From Lacipirellula parvula (GTDB lineage Bacteria; Planctomycetota; Planctomycetia; Pirellulales; Lacipirellulaceae): a stretch of DNA of 64,000 nt. The notes under the pieces are model-generated. The model saw nothing but the letters and a program-made list of their open reading frames with translations, ran no database searches and was not told the origin of the DNA. Positions within the stretch are counted from its first letter, which is position 1, and the number at the start of each line of letters is the position of its first letter. The translations under genes and the position numbers were made by a program. Below, one piece after another: positions 26,927 to 38,900 of this stretch. The DNA lies in contig NZ_AP021861.1 in NCBI RefSeq assembly GCF_009177095.1, positions 1,302,001-1,366,000 of the forward strand, given 5' to 3'.

Positions 26927-27028
26927 TGGCTCCCTCCCCCTTGAGGGGAGGGCGGGGGGAGGGGGTAGAACCCTGGTACCCGCTGCCATCACCCCTCCCT
27001 AACCCTCCCCCTCAAGGGGAGGGGACCT
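26927..27028. repeat. CCCTCCCC inverted repeat (family F), copy 1
   Basis: About 100 bp, polypurine/polypyrimidine arms: GGCTCCCTCCCCCTTGAGGG at the left and CCTCAAGGGGAGGGGACCTC type sequence at the right, around AGAACCCTGGTACCCGCTGC. Nearly identical to the reverse complement of 35787-35885. The runs could form triplex or G-quadruplex DNA. Confidence 0.85.
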
Positions 27029-27077
27029 CATGGTTTATTTATCTCTGGGACCGAGCTGCAACAGTGGGGACGTCGAT

Positions 27078-29597
27078 TTACTCGCCGGCTAGCTGCTTCG
27101 CCCGCTCGACCATGTCGACGAACTCTTGCCGATACTCGTGCGGATCGTTCCCTTGGCTCGCGGCGGCGATCTCAGCGACCGCGGCGTAGGTGGCGTTGCC
27201 TTTGAATTCCGAGTTCCGCAGCAGCATCGCGAAGCTGGCGACGGCTGAGGCGAACTTGAAGTCTTCGCTCGCGGCGGCGAACGTTTGGCCGTTGTCGACG
27301 ATGGGGAATTCAAGCTTCGTGCTCTGGTCGCCGTCGGGGGCCTTGTAGCGAATCTTGAGCGTGAGGAGTTCGTCGCTTGCCGGTTCGTCGGCTGCGGCGT
27401 CTTCACCGCTCGCGCCGCCCTCCGCTGCCGGCTTGGTTTCCTCCGACACCTTCGGAGCGTACTTCAAATCATCGACGGCCGTCGCCGCGACTGGTTGCCC
27501 GACGGGAACGATCTCATAAAGAGCGGTGACGGTGTGCCCGGCGCCGATCTCGCCGGCGTCCTTCTTGTCATCATTAAAATCTTCCGCAGCCAGCACGCGG
27601 TTCTCGTAGCCGATGAGCCGGTAACCGGCGACCTTCGCGGGGTTGAACTCAACCTGAATCTTCACGTCCTTGGCGATCGTTACCAGCGTGCCGGTCATCT
27701 CCTCAACGAGCACCTTGCGGGCTTCGCGATCGGTGTCGATGTAGTGGTAGTTGCCGTTGCCCTTGTCGGCGACCTGTTCCATCATCGCGTCGTTGAGGTT
27801 GCCGCGGCCGAAGCCGAGCACGGTGAGGAAGACGCCCGTTTCCTTGGCGTTCGTCTCAGCCATCCGTTCCAAGTCTGCAGGGCTGGTGACGCCAACATTA
27901 AAATCGCCGTCGGTGCAGAGGATCACGCGATTGACGGCGCCCTTGATGAAGTTCTGTTGAGCGACCTGGTAAGCAAGCTGAATGCCCGCACCGCCAGCGG
28001 TCGAACCGCCCGCTTGCAGCTGATCGAGTGCGGCGAGGATCTTCGATTGATCCGTGCCGGGCGTGCTGTCGAGCGCGAGTCCTTCGCTGGAAGCGTAGAC
28101 CACGATCGCCACGCGGTCGTTCTCGCCGAGCTGACGGGTGAGCTGCTTCATTCCCGCCACGAGCAACGGCAGCTTGTTCGGTTCGTTCATCGAGCCCGAG
28201 ACGTCGATCAGGAAGACGAGGTTCGAGAGCGGCCGGCCGGTCCGTTCGATCTCGCGGCCTTTGATGCCGACGCGAACGAGGCGATGCTCCGGCGCCCAGG
28301 GGCAGCCGGCGACCTCGACGTTGGCGGCGAACGGAACGTCGCCAGTCGGCGGCGTGTAGTCGTAGTCGAAGTAGTTCACGAGCTCCTCGATCCGCACCGC
28401 GTCGGGCGGCGGCAGCCTGTGCGACTGCATGAGGAACTGCCGGACGTTGGCGTAGCTGGCGGTGTCGATGTCGATCGAGAAGGTGCTGAGGCGGTTGTCG
28501 GTGTTGGCGGCGGAGACGGGGAGGAACGGATTTTCGGTGATGCGGGCGTATTGGTCGCGGCCCATTTCCATTCCTAGGACCATGCCACGTTTGTTTTCAA
28601 TGTGCTGTATCTGATTGTTGATGACTCGGACTGTCGTCTTGAGCCGGCGGATTTCCGACGAGTTGGGGTCGCGTGATGCGGAAAGCTTGCTTTGAAGATC
28701 AGCGTCAAGTTGGGCGAGCTTTTCTTGCAGCATGGCGAGCCGTATGGCCTCAGCACTAGGGCTGCTGGTCGGTACTGCGACATGTGTATTCTGCTCCGCG
28801 CCCCTGGTGTTGTGCCACAATCGAAGCGGCGTCGGACCGTTATAGACTCTTCCCGTGCCGCTCTTTTCGAACGGCAGCGAATTGCTGAGAGTGTTTGCAG
28901 GCGAGGAGGGAGAGCTAGTCGGCAACTGACCAGCGACTCGGCCGCTCTGAGCAGTTGGTTGGGAGGCATAGCGATCATTACGAAATTCAGTCAGCGGGGG
29001 AGACCGCTCGGCACTTGTCTCTCTCGTGTTGAGATATTTTTGTTCGCCTGTTGACGCCGCCTGCTCTCCCAATGCGAACTGATTGTCTGGCGGCTCATGC
29101 TGAACATTGTCACTGAGAAAATACTCCGATCGATCGCGGTTCGCCGCTCCGTTTTGCTGAGACCCTGATTCCGGATTTTTCCCGGTGAACGACGCTCCTT
29201 CCGTGGCGAACGTGCCTTGACGGACAGGTCCGTCGAGATCAACAGCGAGATCCTCAGTGGCCGCTTCATCTGGTCGATCCGGCCTCCGAGCCACACGCAT
29301 GCTATCGACCATCGCTGCTTCAATCAGGAAGCCGATCGCAATCACGATCGTCGCGGCCAAGGCAAGCGACTGCCAGAATCGGCTCCGGCTGCGGGATGAA
29401 TCGTTCGCCATGGTCTTCTCCTGCTCCGTTGGTGAAAGACTGACAAGATCGGCAGCGGCTCGCTGTAGAATCGTCGCGCTAAGATCCGGCGGCGTCTCGC
29501 CCCCAAGCCGTTCGCGAAGCGCCACATCAAGCAGGCGGTCGCGCAGCTCCTCGCGGTCGGGCGCGGGTTGATCGGATTGGTGCATGCGATCGTTCAT
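27078..29597 (-). CDS. Membrane-anchored VWA-domain protein (YfbK type)
   Basis: About 839 residues. The first 80 residues are cytoplasmic and helical, like a sigma-factor-binding segment. One membrane helix follows (QSLALAATIVIAIGFLIEAA). After a long low-complexity spacer comes a VWA-N-type region (NPFLPVSAANTDNRLSTFSI), then the VWA domain with its metal site DVSGSMN, and a C-terminal DUF3520-type part. VWA domains bind proteins through a metal ion; YfbK-like proteins are found in many envelope systems without a settled function. The ECF sigma gene lies upstream in the same direction, separated only by a composite repeat. Start at 29597 avoids repeat-derived sequence; the Met four codons later is also possible. 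Confidence 0.75.
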   Translation of the reverse strand: MNDRMHQSDQPAPDREELRDRLLDVALRERLGGETPPDLSATILQRAAADLVSLSPTEQEKTMANDSSRSRSRFWQSLALAATIVIAIGFLIEAAMVDSMRVARRPDRPDEAATEDLAVDLDGPVRQGTFATEGASFTGKNPESGSQQNGAANRDRSEYFLSDNVQHEPPDNQFALGEQAASTGEQKYLNTRETSAERSPPLTEFRNDRYASQPTAQSGRVAGQLPTSSPSSPANTLSNSLPFEKSGTGRVYNGPTPLRLWHNTRGAEQNTHVAVPTSSPSAEAIRLAMLQEKLAQLDADLQSKLSASRDPNSSEIRRLKTTVRVINNQIQHIENKRGMVLGMEMGRDQYARITENPFLPVSAANTDNRLSTFSIDIDTASYANVRQFLMQSHRLPPPDAVRIEELVNYFDYDYTPPTGDVPFAANVEVAGCPWAPEHRLVRVGIKGREIERTGRPLSNLVFLIDVSGSMNEPNKLPLLVAGMKQLTRQLGENDRVAIVVYASSEGLALDSTPGTDQSKILAALDQLQAGGSTAGGAGIQLAYQVAQQNFIKGAVNRVILCTDGDFNVGVTSPADLERMAETNAKETGVFLTVLGFGRGNLNDAMMEQVADKGNGNYHYIDTDREARKVLVEEMTGTLVTIAKDVKIQVEFNPAKVAGYRLIGYENRVLAAEDFNDDKKDAGEIGAGHTVTALYEIVPVGQPVAATAVDDLKYAPKVSEETKPAAEGGASGEDAAADEPASDELLTLKIRYKAPDGDQSTKLEFPIVDNGQTFAAASEDFKFASAVASFAMLLRNSEFKGNATYAAVAEIAAASQGNDPHEYRQEFVDMVERAKQLAGE

Positions 29598-29643
29598 CTT
29601 CGGGCTCAGCCCAAATAATTTGTGGGAAGGGGCATCTGCTATC

Positions 29644-29841
29644 AGCCCCGGAGGGGCGGCGTCATGTAGCCAGGGGCGCGAGCCCCTGGACCGGAGTTTC
29701 CTAATGTTCCTGAGCCCCGTGAGGGGCGACATCGATCGTCGTCATGGGGAATCGTGCCGCCCCTCACGGGGCTCGGCCGTGGAAACTGCGGCAAACCAGG
29801 GGCTCGCGCCCCTGGCTACATGATTCCGCCCCTCCGGGGCT
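29644..29841. repeat. Mirror-image composite repeat, copy 3
   Basis: About 200 bp: AGCCCCGGAGGGGCGGCGTC, ATGTAGCCAGGGGCGCGAGC, AGCCCCGTGAGGGGCGACAT, then mirrored CCGCCCCTCACGGGGCTCGG, CCAGGGGCTCGCGCCCCTGG, CTACATGATTCCGCCCCTCC. It splits the presumed ECF-VWA operon, lying between 29597 and 29880. Confidence 0.85.
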
Positions 29842-29879
29842 GCTGGCGGTTGCAGAGTGTGATGCTTTAGGGAAATCAG

Positions 29880-30437
29880 TCATGTCACTTCCCCCTCGTT
29901 GGTAGCGCTCGACTGTCGGCCGAGGCGGCGTTCAATGCAGTCGCGGAGCGCCGTGCGAGTCCGCCGCAGCAGCGACTTCACGCCGTCGAGGCTCAGCGCC
30001 AACTCCGCCGCCAGTTGGTCGCGGCTTTTGTCGTCGCGGTAAAAGCCGTCGATCGCTTCCCGCGTTCGGCCGGCCAAGGTTTCGTAGCACTGCCCGAGGG
30101 CGTCGAGAAATTCGTTCATCCCGCCGTCGCCCGTCGCCTCGGCCCACACCTCTTCGGCGGCGGCGAGGTCGACCGTTTCGATCTGGCGTCCCTGCCGTCG
30201 GCGGAGCATCAATAGCTGGTTGCGGGCCGCGGTGCGAAGGTACGCGGCCGTTTCGTGCCGGCTACGAATCTCGAACGGCGTCCGCCCGACGGCGAGGAAC
30301 GTCTCCTGCGTGAGATCGTCGGCGTCGTCGTTGCTGGCGCCGAGGAACCGCAGATAGCGCCAGACGTCGGCCTGATGCTCGTGCACCAGTCGGGCGAGGT
30401 CGAACGCTTGCTGGGGGGGATCACTCACAGCGGTCAT
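29880..30437 (-). CDS. ECF RNA polymerase sigma factor
   Basis: 185 residues with region 2 (VWRYLRFLGASNDDADDLTQ, ETAAYLRTAARNQLLMLRRR) and a region 4 helix-turn-helix (SRDQLAAELALSLDGVKSLL). It most likely pairs with the VWA protein encoded downstream, whose cytoplasmic N-terminus could act as anti-sigma. Both lie on the minus strand with only a mirror repeat between. Promoter side (30438-30649) is taken up by repeats. Confidence 0.8.
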   Translation of the reverse strand: MTAVSDPPQQAFDLARLVHEHQADVWRYLRFLGASNDDADDLTQETFLAVGRTPFEIRSRHETAAYLRTAARNQLLMLRRRQGRQIETVDLAAAEEVWAEATGDGGMNEFLDALGQCYETLAGRTREAIDGFYRDDKSRDQLAAELALSLDGVKSLLRRTRTALRDCIERRLGRQSSATNEGEVT

Positions 30438-30511
30438 GAAAGCTGTAGTGACGGGAGGAGGAGAAGAGGGTGCAGAAAAAAAGTGACTAGCGAATAGTGA
30501 CTGGAGACTGG

Positions 30512-30638
30512 TAGCCGCGGGTCAACGACCCGCCGGAGCGAGTACAAAGTGGGGAATGGGGAATGGGGAATGTTGAATGGGGACTAGCGAATGGGAAGCC
30601 CTACGCGGGTTCGGACTGGTCGCTTAAGCGACCAGCCC
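30512..30638. repeat. Cluster of three repeat types (families H, I, E)
   Basis: 30512-30540: TAGCCGCGGGTCAACGACCC with CGCCGGAGCG. 30551-30592: repeated GGGGAATG units (GTGGGGAATGGGGAATGGGG). 30613-30638: GGACTGGTCGCTTAAGCGAC followed by CAGCCC. All have partners elsewhere in the window (1344, 1387, 26312). The 212-bp spacer is thus mostly repeat. Confidence 0.75.
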
Positions 30639-30649
30639 AGCGGCGGGGT

Positions 30650-32338
30650 TCAGTCCTCCACTTGCTTGCGGGCCGCACGCTGCAGCTCAAAATAGTGATC
30701 CGCCCGTACAAATTCAACGTTCGGGCACTTTTGCTTCACTTCTTCCGAGAGTTTCACCAGCTGTTCGGGCGTCAGGGCTCCCCAGCCAATGGCTTGGTAA
30801 GCGGCGAAGCGGGGCTCGCCGCCGTCGCGTTTGGCGTACTCTTCCTCCATCGACTTGAGTAGATCGTCGTACGAACCGCAGTAGGCCCGCACCAACCGTT
30901 CGAAGCGAAGGCCCGAGGCGGCGTTGCTCGAGGCGACCTTGGGGTCGTCGCGGAAGTTTTGCACCGTGACGCCGAGCAAGTCGGGGCAATTTTCGGCGTA
31001 GACTTCCCGCTGCATCGGGGTGAGGTTGTCCCAAACGGTGACGACCTTGAGGCCCGCTCGCTGCAGGTAGCGAGCAGAGAGCTGCGTGAACGCGGCGAGG
31101 CGATCGCGATCGTCAATCGCGCTTCCTAGCGGGGCGCCAGGTTCGGCGAGCGTGTTCACCGGCATGATGTAGCCCATGCCCGAGGGGCCGCAGACGAAGC
31201 AGTCGTTGAGCGTTGCCGTCGAGTAGTAGTAATTCAAGATGGCGGGGGCGACGTCGACGAGCCCCGGCGGCATCGTCCAGTTAAGCGGGACCTTGCCGCG
31301 GGCTTCGGCGGCCTGATCCCACAGGCGACGCATCGTGCACTGCGTGTACTGGATGTTGTCGCCGTCGCTAAGGAAGATCGTGATGTAGAGCTTGTTTTGC
31401 AGCGTCGGCGTCGGGGGCGTCCGCGGCGGCGTGATCTTGTGCGAACCGCCGGCGAAGATCGTCGCGTTGCGAAAGTGATCGGAGGGGACCATGCCGATGC
31501 CGAACTTCGTGGTCGTCGTCATGCCCGAACGCTCGGTCGTATACCAGCCGAGAACAACCGCGTTTCCGGCAGGCATGTCATCCAGAAATTTGCCGTAGAG
31601 TTCGCGCTGGGCCTCGTCCTGACAGTCGAGCCAGATGGTCGCCGCGCCGCACGCGGCAGCCAGGTCGCGTGTGTGGTAGTAGTCGCCGTCGCGGCCCTCG
31701 GGGCGAGAGCTCACGAGGAACCGCTTCTCGCACCGGGGCCAGTAGGTGTTGAGCAGGTATTCGTAGGCCTCGAGCGCGGTCGTTGCTTTCAGCGAGGTGA
31801 GGTCTTCCAGAATGGGCAGCTCGATCCCCTGCTGCTTCAGCGCAGCGTAGGTTGCGCGGGTGACGGGTAGCGCCTTGCGCAGTCCAGCGGCGGTGAACGC
31901 CACGTTGCGAAGATGGGCGTTGCGGGAAGGATCGTAGAGTACCACGCCCGCGACTTCCTTCGCATACTTGGCGAGTAGCTTGTGCTTGGTCGCCGCGGTG
32001 AACGGCGGGTTGAGGTCCAAGTCGATTGTCGGCTCGCGGAACCACGCCTCGCGCTCCGGCTCGTGGCGGCTGTCGATGAGCGCCAAACGGGGTTGCCGAC
32101 GGTTCACTTGGCCGGCGAGCGCGCAAAACGTCAGTTGCTCGTCGGGGGAGAGGCCGCTGACATCGAGCGCATCGAGTTGCGGCGCCGGCGTTGGAAAGTG
32201 GGGGAGGACTTGGCCTGCGGGCCAAGTGAGGCCGTCGGCGGCTTGTGCTCTAGCAGCATTGGCTGATGCGATGGCGAGCAGGCAGCATAGTGCTGCGAGA
32301 GCGCATGGAGAGGTGCGAAGCATCGGCAACTTTCTCAT
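30650..32338 (-). CDS. Secreted GxGYxYP-family protein, putative glycoside hydrolase
   Basis: 562 residues with a signal peptide (LPMLRTSPCALAALCCLLAI, cleaved near ANAARAQA). The body has ITIFLSDGDNIQYTQ and CGPSGMGYIMPVNTL, the latter corresponding to the GxGYxYP motif that names the family. These proteins are grouped with glycoside-hydrolase-like TIM barrels of uncertain activity. Export fits attack on an outside polysaccharide, but no substrate can be named. ATG at 32338 gives the best signal peptide; the frame continues further upstream. Single gene. Confidence 0.75.
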   Translation of the reverse strand: MRKLPMLRTSPCALAALCCLLAIASANAARAQAADGLTWPAGQVLPHFPTPAPQLDALDVSGLSPDEQLTFCALAGQVNRRQPRLALIDSRHEPEREAWFREPTIDLDLNPPFTAATKHKLLAKYAKEVAGVVLYDPSRNAHLRNVAFTAAGLRKALPVTRATYAALKQQGIELPILEDLTSLKATTALEAYEYLLNTYWPRCEKRFLVSSRPEGRDGDYYHTRDLAAACGAATIWLDCQDEAQRELYGKFLDDMPAGNAVVLGWYTTERSGMTTTTKFGIGMVPSDHFRNATIFAGGSHKITPPRTPPTPTLQNKLYITIFLSDGDNIQYTQCTMRRLWDQAAEARGKVPLNWTMPPGLVDVAPAILNYYYSTATLNDCFVCGPSGMGYIMPVNTLAEPGAPLGSAIDDRDRLAAFTQLSARYLQRAGLKVVTVWDNLTPMQREVYAENCPDLLGVTVQNFRDDPKVASSNAASGLRFERLVRAYCGSYDDLLKSMEEEYAKRDGGEPRFAAYQAIGWGALTPEQLVKLSEEVKQKCPNVEFVRADHYFELQRAARKQVED

Positions 32339-32456
32339 TGCACGTAGCGGGTAGGGAACGCAGCAATCGTTCGTGGCGCGCATCGCTCTTGGCGGCGCGC
32401 TGTACGAGCGAGTTGGGTCCCGGTAGGTGAGGGAGATCGCAGAACGGTGCGTGGGG

Positions 32457-32484
32457 GCGCCTGGTCGCTGAAGCGACTCAGGCC
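32457..32484. repeat. Family E palindrome, diverged copy
   Basis: GCCTGGTCGCTGAAGCGACT followed by CAGGCC. It lies between two minus-strand genes and resembles the unit overlapping the stop at 7039. Confidence 0.65.
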
Positions 32485-32540
32485 GGTGGGGCGGGGAAGT
32501 GGCGGGAGGCGGGGGGAGTTTGGCGGGGAGTGCCGGCCGA

Positions 32541-33146
32541 TCAATCTTCGGCGAGCATCTCTTGTAGTTTACCTAGTGAACGCGAGAGCATCACGCGGAT
32601 GGCGCCGTCGGTCTTTCCCAGTTTCTGGGCGATCTCTTTGGAAGGCAATCCCACTAAATACCGCAGGCGAATGGCTTCCCGCTGCTCCTCCGGCAGCGTA
32701 TCGAGGGCTGCCAGCACGCGCAGCTGGCGTTGATCGCGGGAAAACGCAGCGCTCGGGGTCGTCATGCTGGCGGCCAGCAGGTTCGCCAAACCGCCGCCGT
32801 CGTCGCTGTCGGGGAGGGCGGCTTCGCGCGAGGCGTCGCGCTTTTGGCTGGCAAAGTGGCGGCGGTGGGCGTCGATGATCTTCCGCTCGCAAATCTGGAA
32901 TAGCCAGTGGAGCGGATCCCACGTGTCGAGCGGGGCCTTGTCGAGCGAGCGGCAGGCCTCCAGGCAGGCGTCTTGCAGGATGTCGTCGGCCTCGGTCTTC
33001 TTCGCCAGGTGGGCGCCGATGCGGCTGTGGAGGAACGCCATCAGCGCGGGGCGATTCGCTTCGACGAATTCGGCCAAAGCCGCTTCGTCGCCCGATCGAA
33101 GTCGGGCCAGGAGTTGCGTATCATGAGGGGCGTCGTCGGCCGCCAT
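32541..33146 (-). CDS. ECF RNA polymerase sigma factor
   Basis: 201 residues. Region 2 shows AHLAKKTEADDILQDACLEA and TWDPLHWLFQICERKIIDAH; region 4 shows LPEEQREAIRLRYLVGLPSK with KLGKTDGAIRVMLSRSLGKL. This form is common beside planctomycete kinases. AAGGG precedes the ATG at 33146. It is divergent from a kinase gene starting 180 bp away, so a shared control region and a common signalling route are likely, which is inference. Confidence 0.85.
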   Translation of the reverse strand: MAADDAPHDTQLLARLRSGDEAALAEFVEANRPALMAFLHSRIGAHLAKKTEADDILQDACLEACRSLDKAPLDTWDPLHWLFQICERKIIDAHRRHFASQKRDASREAALPDSDDGGGLANLLAASMTTPSAAFSRDQRQLRVLAALDTLPEEQREAIRLRYLVGLPSKEIAQKLGKTDGAIRVMLSRSLGKLQEMLAED

Positions 33147-33325
33147 GGGAAAACCCTTGGGCAAAGCGTGAATGCGGATTTCGCGTTGAGCAGGCGATTG
33201 GATTCGATAAGAATTTGCGGATTAACGCAAGCGGGTCGACTGGCAGGCGGGGCCGGCATCGCTGCAATTTTGCCCTGCTTTTCCCGTGACATTCGCGCCG
33301 CGAGCCCTGTAGCGACCTTTTTTGC

Positions 33326-35728
<2,403 letters not shown>

Positions 35729-35786
35729 GCGGGCCGCGATACATTCCAGCCCTAGCTGCGAGGCCTCACAGAAAACAAAACCCTGA

Positions 35787-35885
35787 GGTCCCCTCCCCCT
35801 GGAGGGGAGGGTTAGGGAGGGGGGCAGCAGCGTGTACCAGGGTTCCACCCCCTCCCCAGCCCTCCCCTCAAGGGGGAGGGAGCCA
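35787..35885. repeat. CCCTCCCC inverted repeat (family F), copy 2
   Basis: About 99 bp between convergent genes: GGTCCCCTCCCCCTGGAGGG at left, CTCAAGGGGGAGGGAGCCAC at right, with TGTACCAGGGTTCCACCCCC in the middle. Nearly the exact reverse complement of copy 1 at 26927. Confidence 0.85.
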
Positions 35886-35908
35886 CAACATTCCTCGTAA
35901 GAATCTTG

Positions 35909-38900
35909 CTAGTTCGCACTAAGCAGCGGCGCCGAGAAGTCGAACTCCTCTTCCTCCCACGCATCGAAAGCTTCATCAGCCGACGCTATGAGTGAAGACT
36001 CTTCATCGGCTTTGAGCGAGGGCATCGCGAACGGAGCGTAGGTCGGCGACTGCACCACCCCGACGGCTGACTCTTCAACGACTGCCGCGGCTTTGGGCGA
36101 ACTCTCATCAGCCTCGAACGCAAGCCAATAGAGATCGGCGTTCAACCCCGCAGCGGCAACCGATTCACTCTCGACGCTGGCAGCGCTCAAGGAAGTCTCG
36201 CCCACGTTGCTCACCGTGCTGCCGAAGTTTGCCTTCCAACTCTCCAGCGTCGCCGCCGCCGTTGCATTGCCGTCGTAACCGCGTTGCCAAGCAAGGAAGT
36301 CGGCCCCGTCGACAACGCCATCGCCGCTGAGATCCCCGCTCAGCGGCGTCGTGGCCGGCGCTTCGGCGGCCATCAACGATGCACTCGCCGGCGTGAACAA
36401 CAACCGGCTGACAGTGCCGGACGCGAGGTTCGCCAAGTATAGATAGCCGTCGCGACCCATCGACATTTCAACGACGGGACCAATGTTGAGCCCCACCGCG
36501 GTCACCGATTGCAAGCCGCCGCCGGCGTTCGTGCGGAGGACGCGGAGCTGGTTGTCGCCGAAGTCGGAGAGAAACAACGCGTTCTGGTAGCTCGAAGGGT
36601 AAACGTTGCCGGTGTAGAAATCGCCGGCAACAATCGCCACGGCGCCGGCGGAGTGAGTGCGGGCCCACAACGACGCTGAAACCGTGGCGCCCGAGGCATA
36701 GTAGGCTTGCGCTTCGCCGAGGTCTTTGTAGCCGCCAGTTTGGTTGCTGACGCCGCTGCCCCCTTCGTAAAAGGGCCAGCCAAAATTCTTGCCGCGGCCG
36801 ACGTTGATTTCTTCCCAAGTGTTCCAGCCGACGTCGCTGATGTACGGCAAGCCGGTCGTCGGTTCGAACGCGAAGCGGAACGGATTGCGCAGGCCGTAGT
36901 CAAAGACCTTCGAACGATTCGCGCCTGCGTCGCCATTGAAGAAGGGATTGTCGGCGAGGCCGGCTCCGGTGATCGGGTCGATGCGGAGCAGCTTGCCCGA
37001 AAGGCTGTCGAGGCTGAGCGTCCGCGCCGCCCGCGGGTCGACGCGGCCGAACGAGGCGCCGTCGCCGTTGCTCACGTACAGCTTGCCGTCTGGACCGAAC
37101 GCCACGTTGCCGACGGTGTGCGAGCGCGAATCGGCGACGAGAATGTCGCGCATCTCGCCGTTAAGACCGCCCGACGGGGCGAGGCTCATGTCTTCGGTGC
37201 TGTCGAGTTCGGGGTGGCTGATGTTGGCCCAGGTGCTGTTCGTGCCGACGAGCACGACTTCGCTTCCCGCGATCGCCGTGTTGAATCCCGTGGCGGGGTC
37301 GGCGGTGAAACGGCTGACCCGCGCGACGCGATTGCCCGAGCCGTCGGGGCCGGCGAGGCCCGTGCGGCTCAGCGTTTCCGCCGGGTCGTACGTGTAGGAA
37401 ACGTAGATGTAAGGCGTCGCGGGGAAGTTGGGATGCACGGCGACGCCCAACATGCCGCGGTCTTGCATGTAGTTGACGCGGCTGGTGATGTCGAGGAACG
37501 GCGTTGCAAGGAGTTGGCCGTTCTGCACGACGCGCACCGTGCCGCGCTGTTCGGAGATGAACATCCGGCCGCTGGCGTCGAAGTCGATTGCGGTCGGCGC
37601 CGCGAGACCGGCGACGGTCGTCTGCAACGAGAACGTGCCGTTTTGCGTGGGCGCCGGCGGATCGCTATAGACCTGCGATTGCGGGACGAGTTGCCGCGCT
37701 TGGCTGGGGCTCGACCATTCGAGCTTCGCCGAGGCTTGGCCGCCGTTCTCGTAGTACTCCAGGCGAATGTCGTAGCGCTGGCCGGCGACGAGCGCGATGG
37801 CGCCGCTGTACTCGGTCGCCGGTTGGTCCCACCATTGGTCGATGATCAACTGGTTGTTGACCCACAGCCGCACGCCATCGTCGGCGGTGCTGCGGAACGT
37901 GTACGTCTCGCTGTAAAGCGGTTCGACCTTGCCGGTCCAGCGGATCGAAAACGTGTCGCCGTCAATGGAAGACGACGGCGAGCCGCCGCCCCAGTTCTGG
38001 TCGATCACGGCGTCGGTCCGTTCGAACACGAGCTCGCTGAGGTCGTGATCGTTGTAGTAGGCGGCGAGCCAACCGTTGCCGTTGCCCGGATCGGGCGGGC
38101 CGTCGTTGTCGACGATGGTGATCGTCGCAGTCCGCGGTTGGTTGACGGTCGCGCCGCCGATTGACTGGTCGACAGCGAGGTTGAACGTCTCGCTGATCTC
38201 GTCGAGCAGGTCGTCGGTGATCGGCACGACGATCGACTTGGTCGTCTCGCCGGGGGCGAACACCACGAGGCCCGACTTCGCTGTGTAGTCGCTGCCGGCG
38301 AGTGCCGTGGCGTTCACCGTGGTGTAACGCAGGCCGACCGTGCCGTCGCTGCCGCCGGTGCGGACGACCGGAATCGACACGGTGCCGGCTGCTTCGTTCA
38401 CCGTAATCAACGACGTGCCGAGGGCGAGCACGCCGGGGACGGCGGTCGAGGCGAACTGGAAGTAGCCGTTTGAGTGGAGATACTCGCTCTGCCACAGCCC
38501 GGGGACGCGGCCGACCTCGGCGATATAAGTGCCGGTCGAATAAACGTTGGCAGCTTCGGCCTGATGAAACGTGCCGTCGAGCGTCACGCCGTCGACGCGG
38601 AGATTGCGATCGACCCCCGCCGCGGAGTTGCCATCGTTCGTGTAGGCGACGCGGACATCTTTCAGCGCGACCGTCGTCGGGTGAAGGTAGACGAACGACT
38701 GGAACTGCCCCGACGAGTAATTCCCGGCAACGTTATTGAACGTCGCGACCGCCGTGCCGGCGATTTGCAGCTGCATCTGCTCTTCGCCCGTGCGACCCGC
38801 GGCGCGGACCTCGATCACCGAGCCGGTGGCGCCATACTGGAAGTAGCCGTTGAGGTGGAGATACTCGGTTTGCAGTTTGCCGAGCACCCTCCCCTGTCCC

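Noticed and set aside
36707-38164. 485-residue plus-strand reading frame
   Set aside because: Antisense of the sugar dehydrogenase; composition is Arg/Ala/Val-biased as expected from GC-rich complement.
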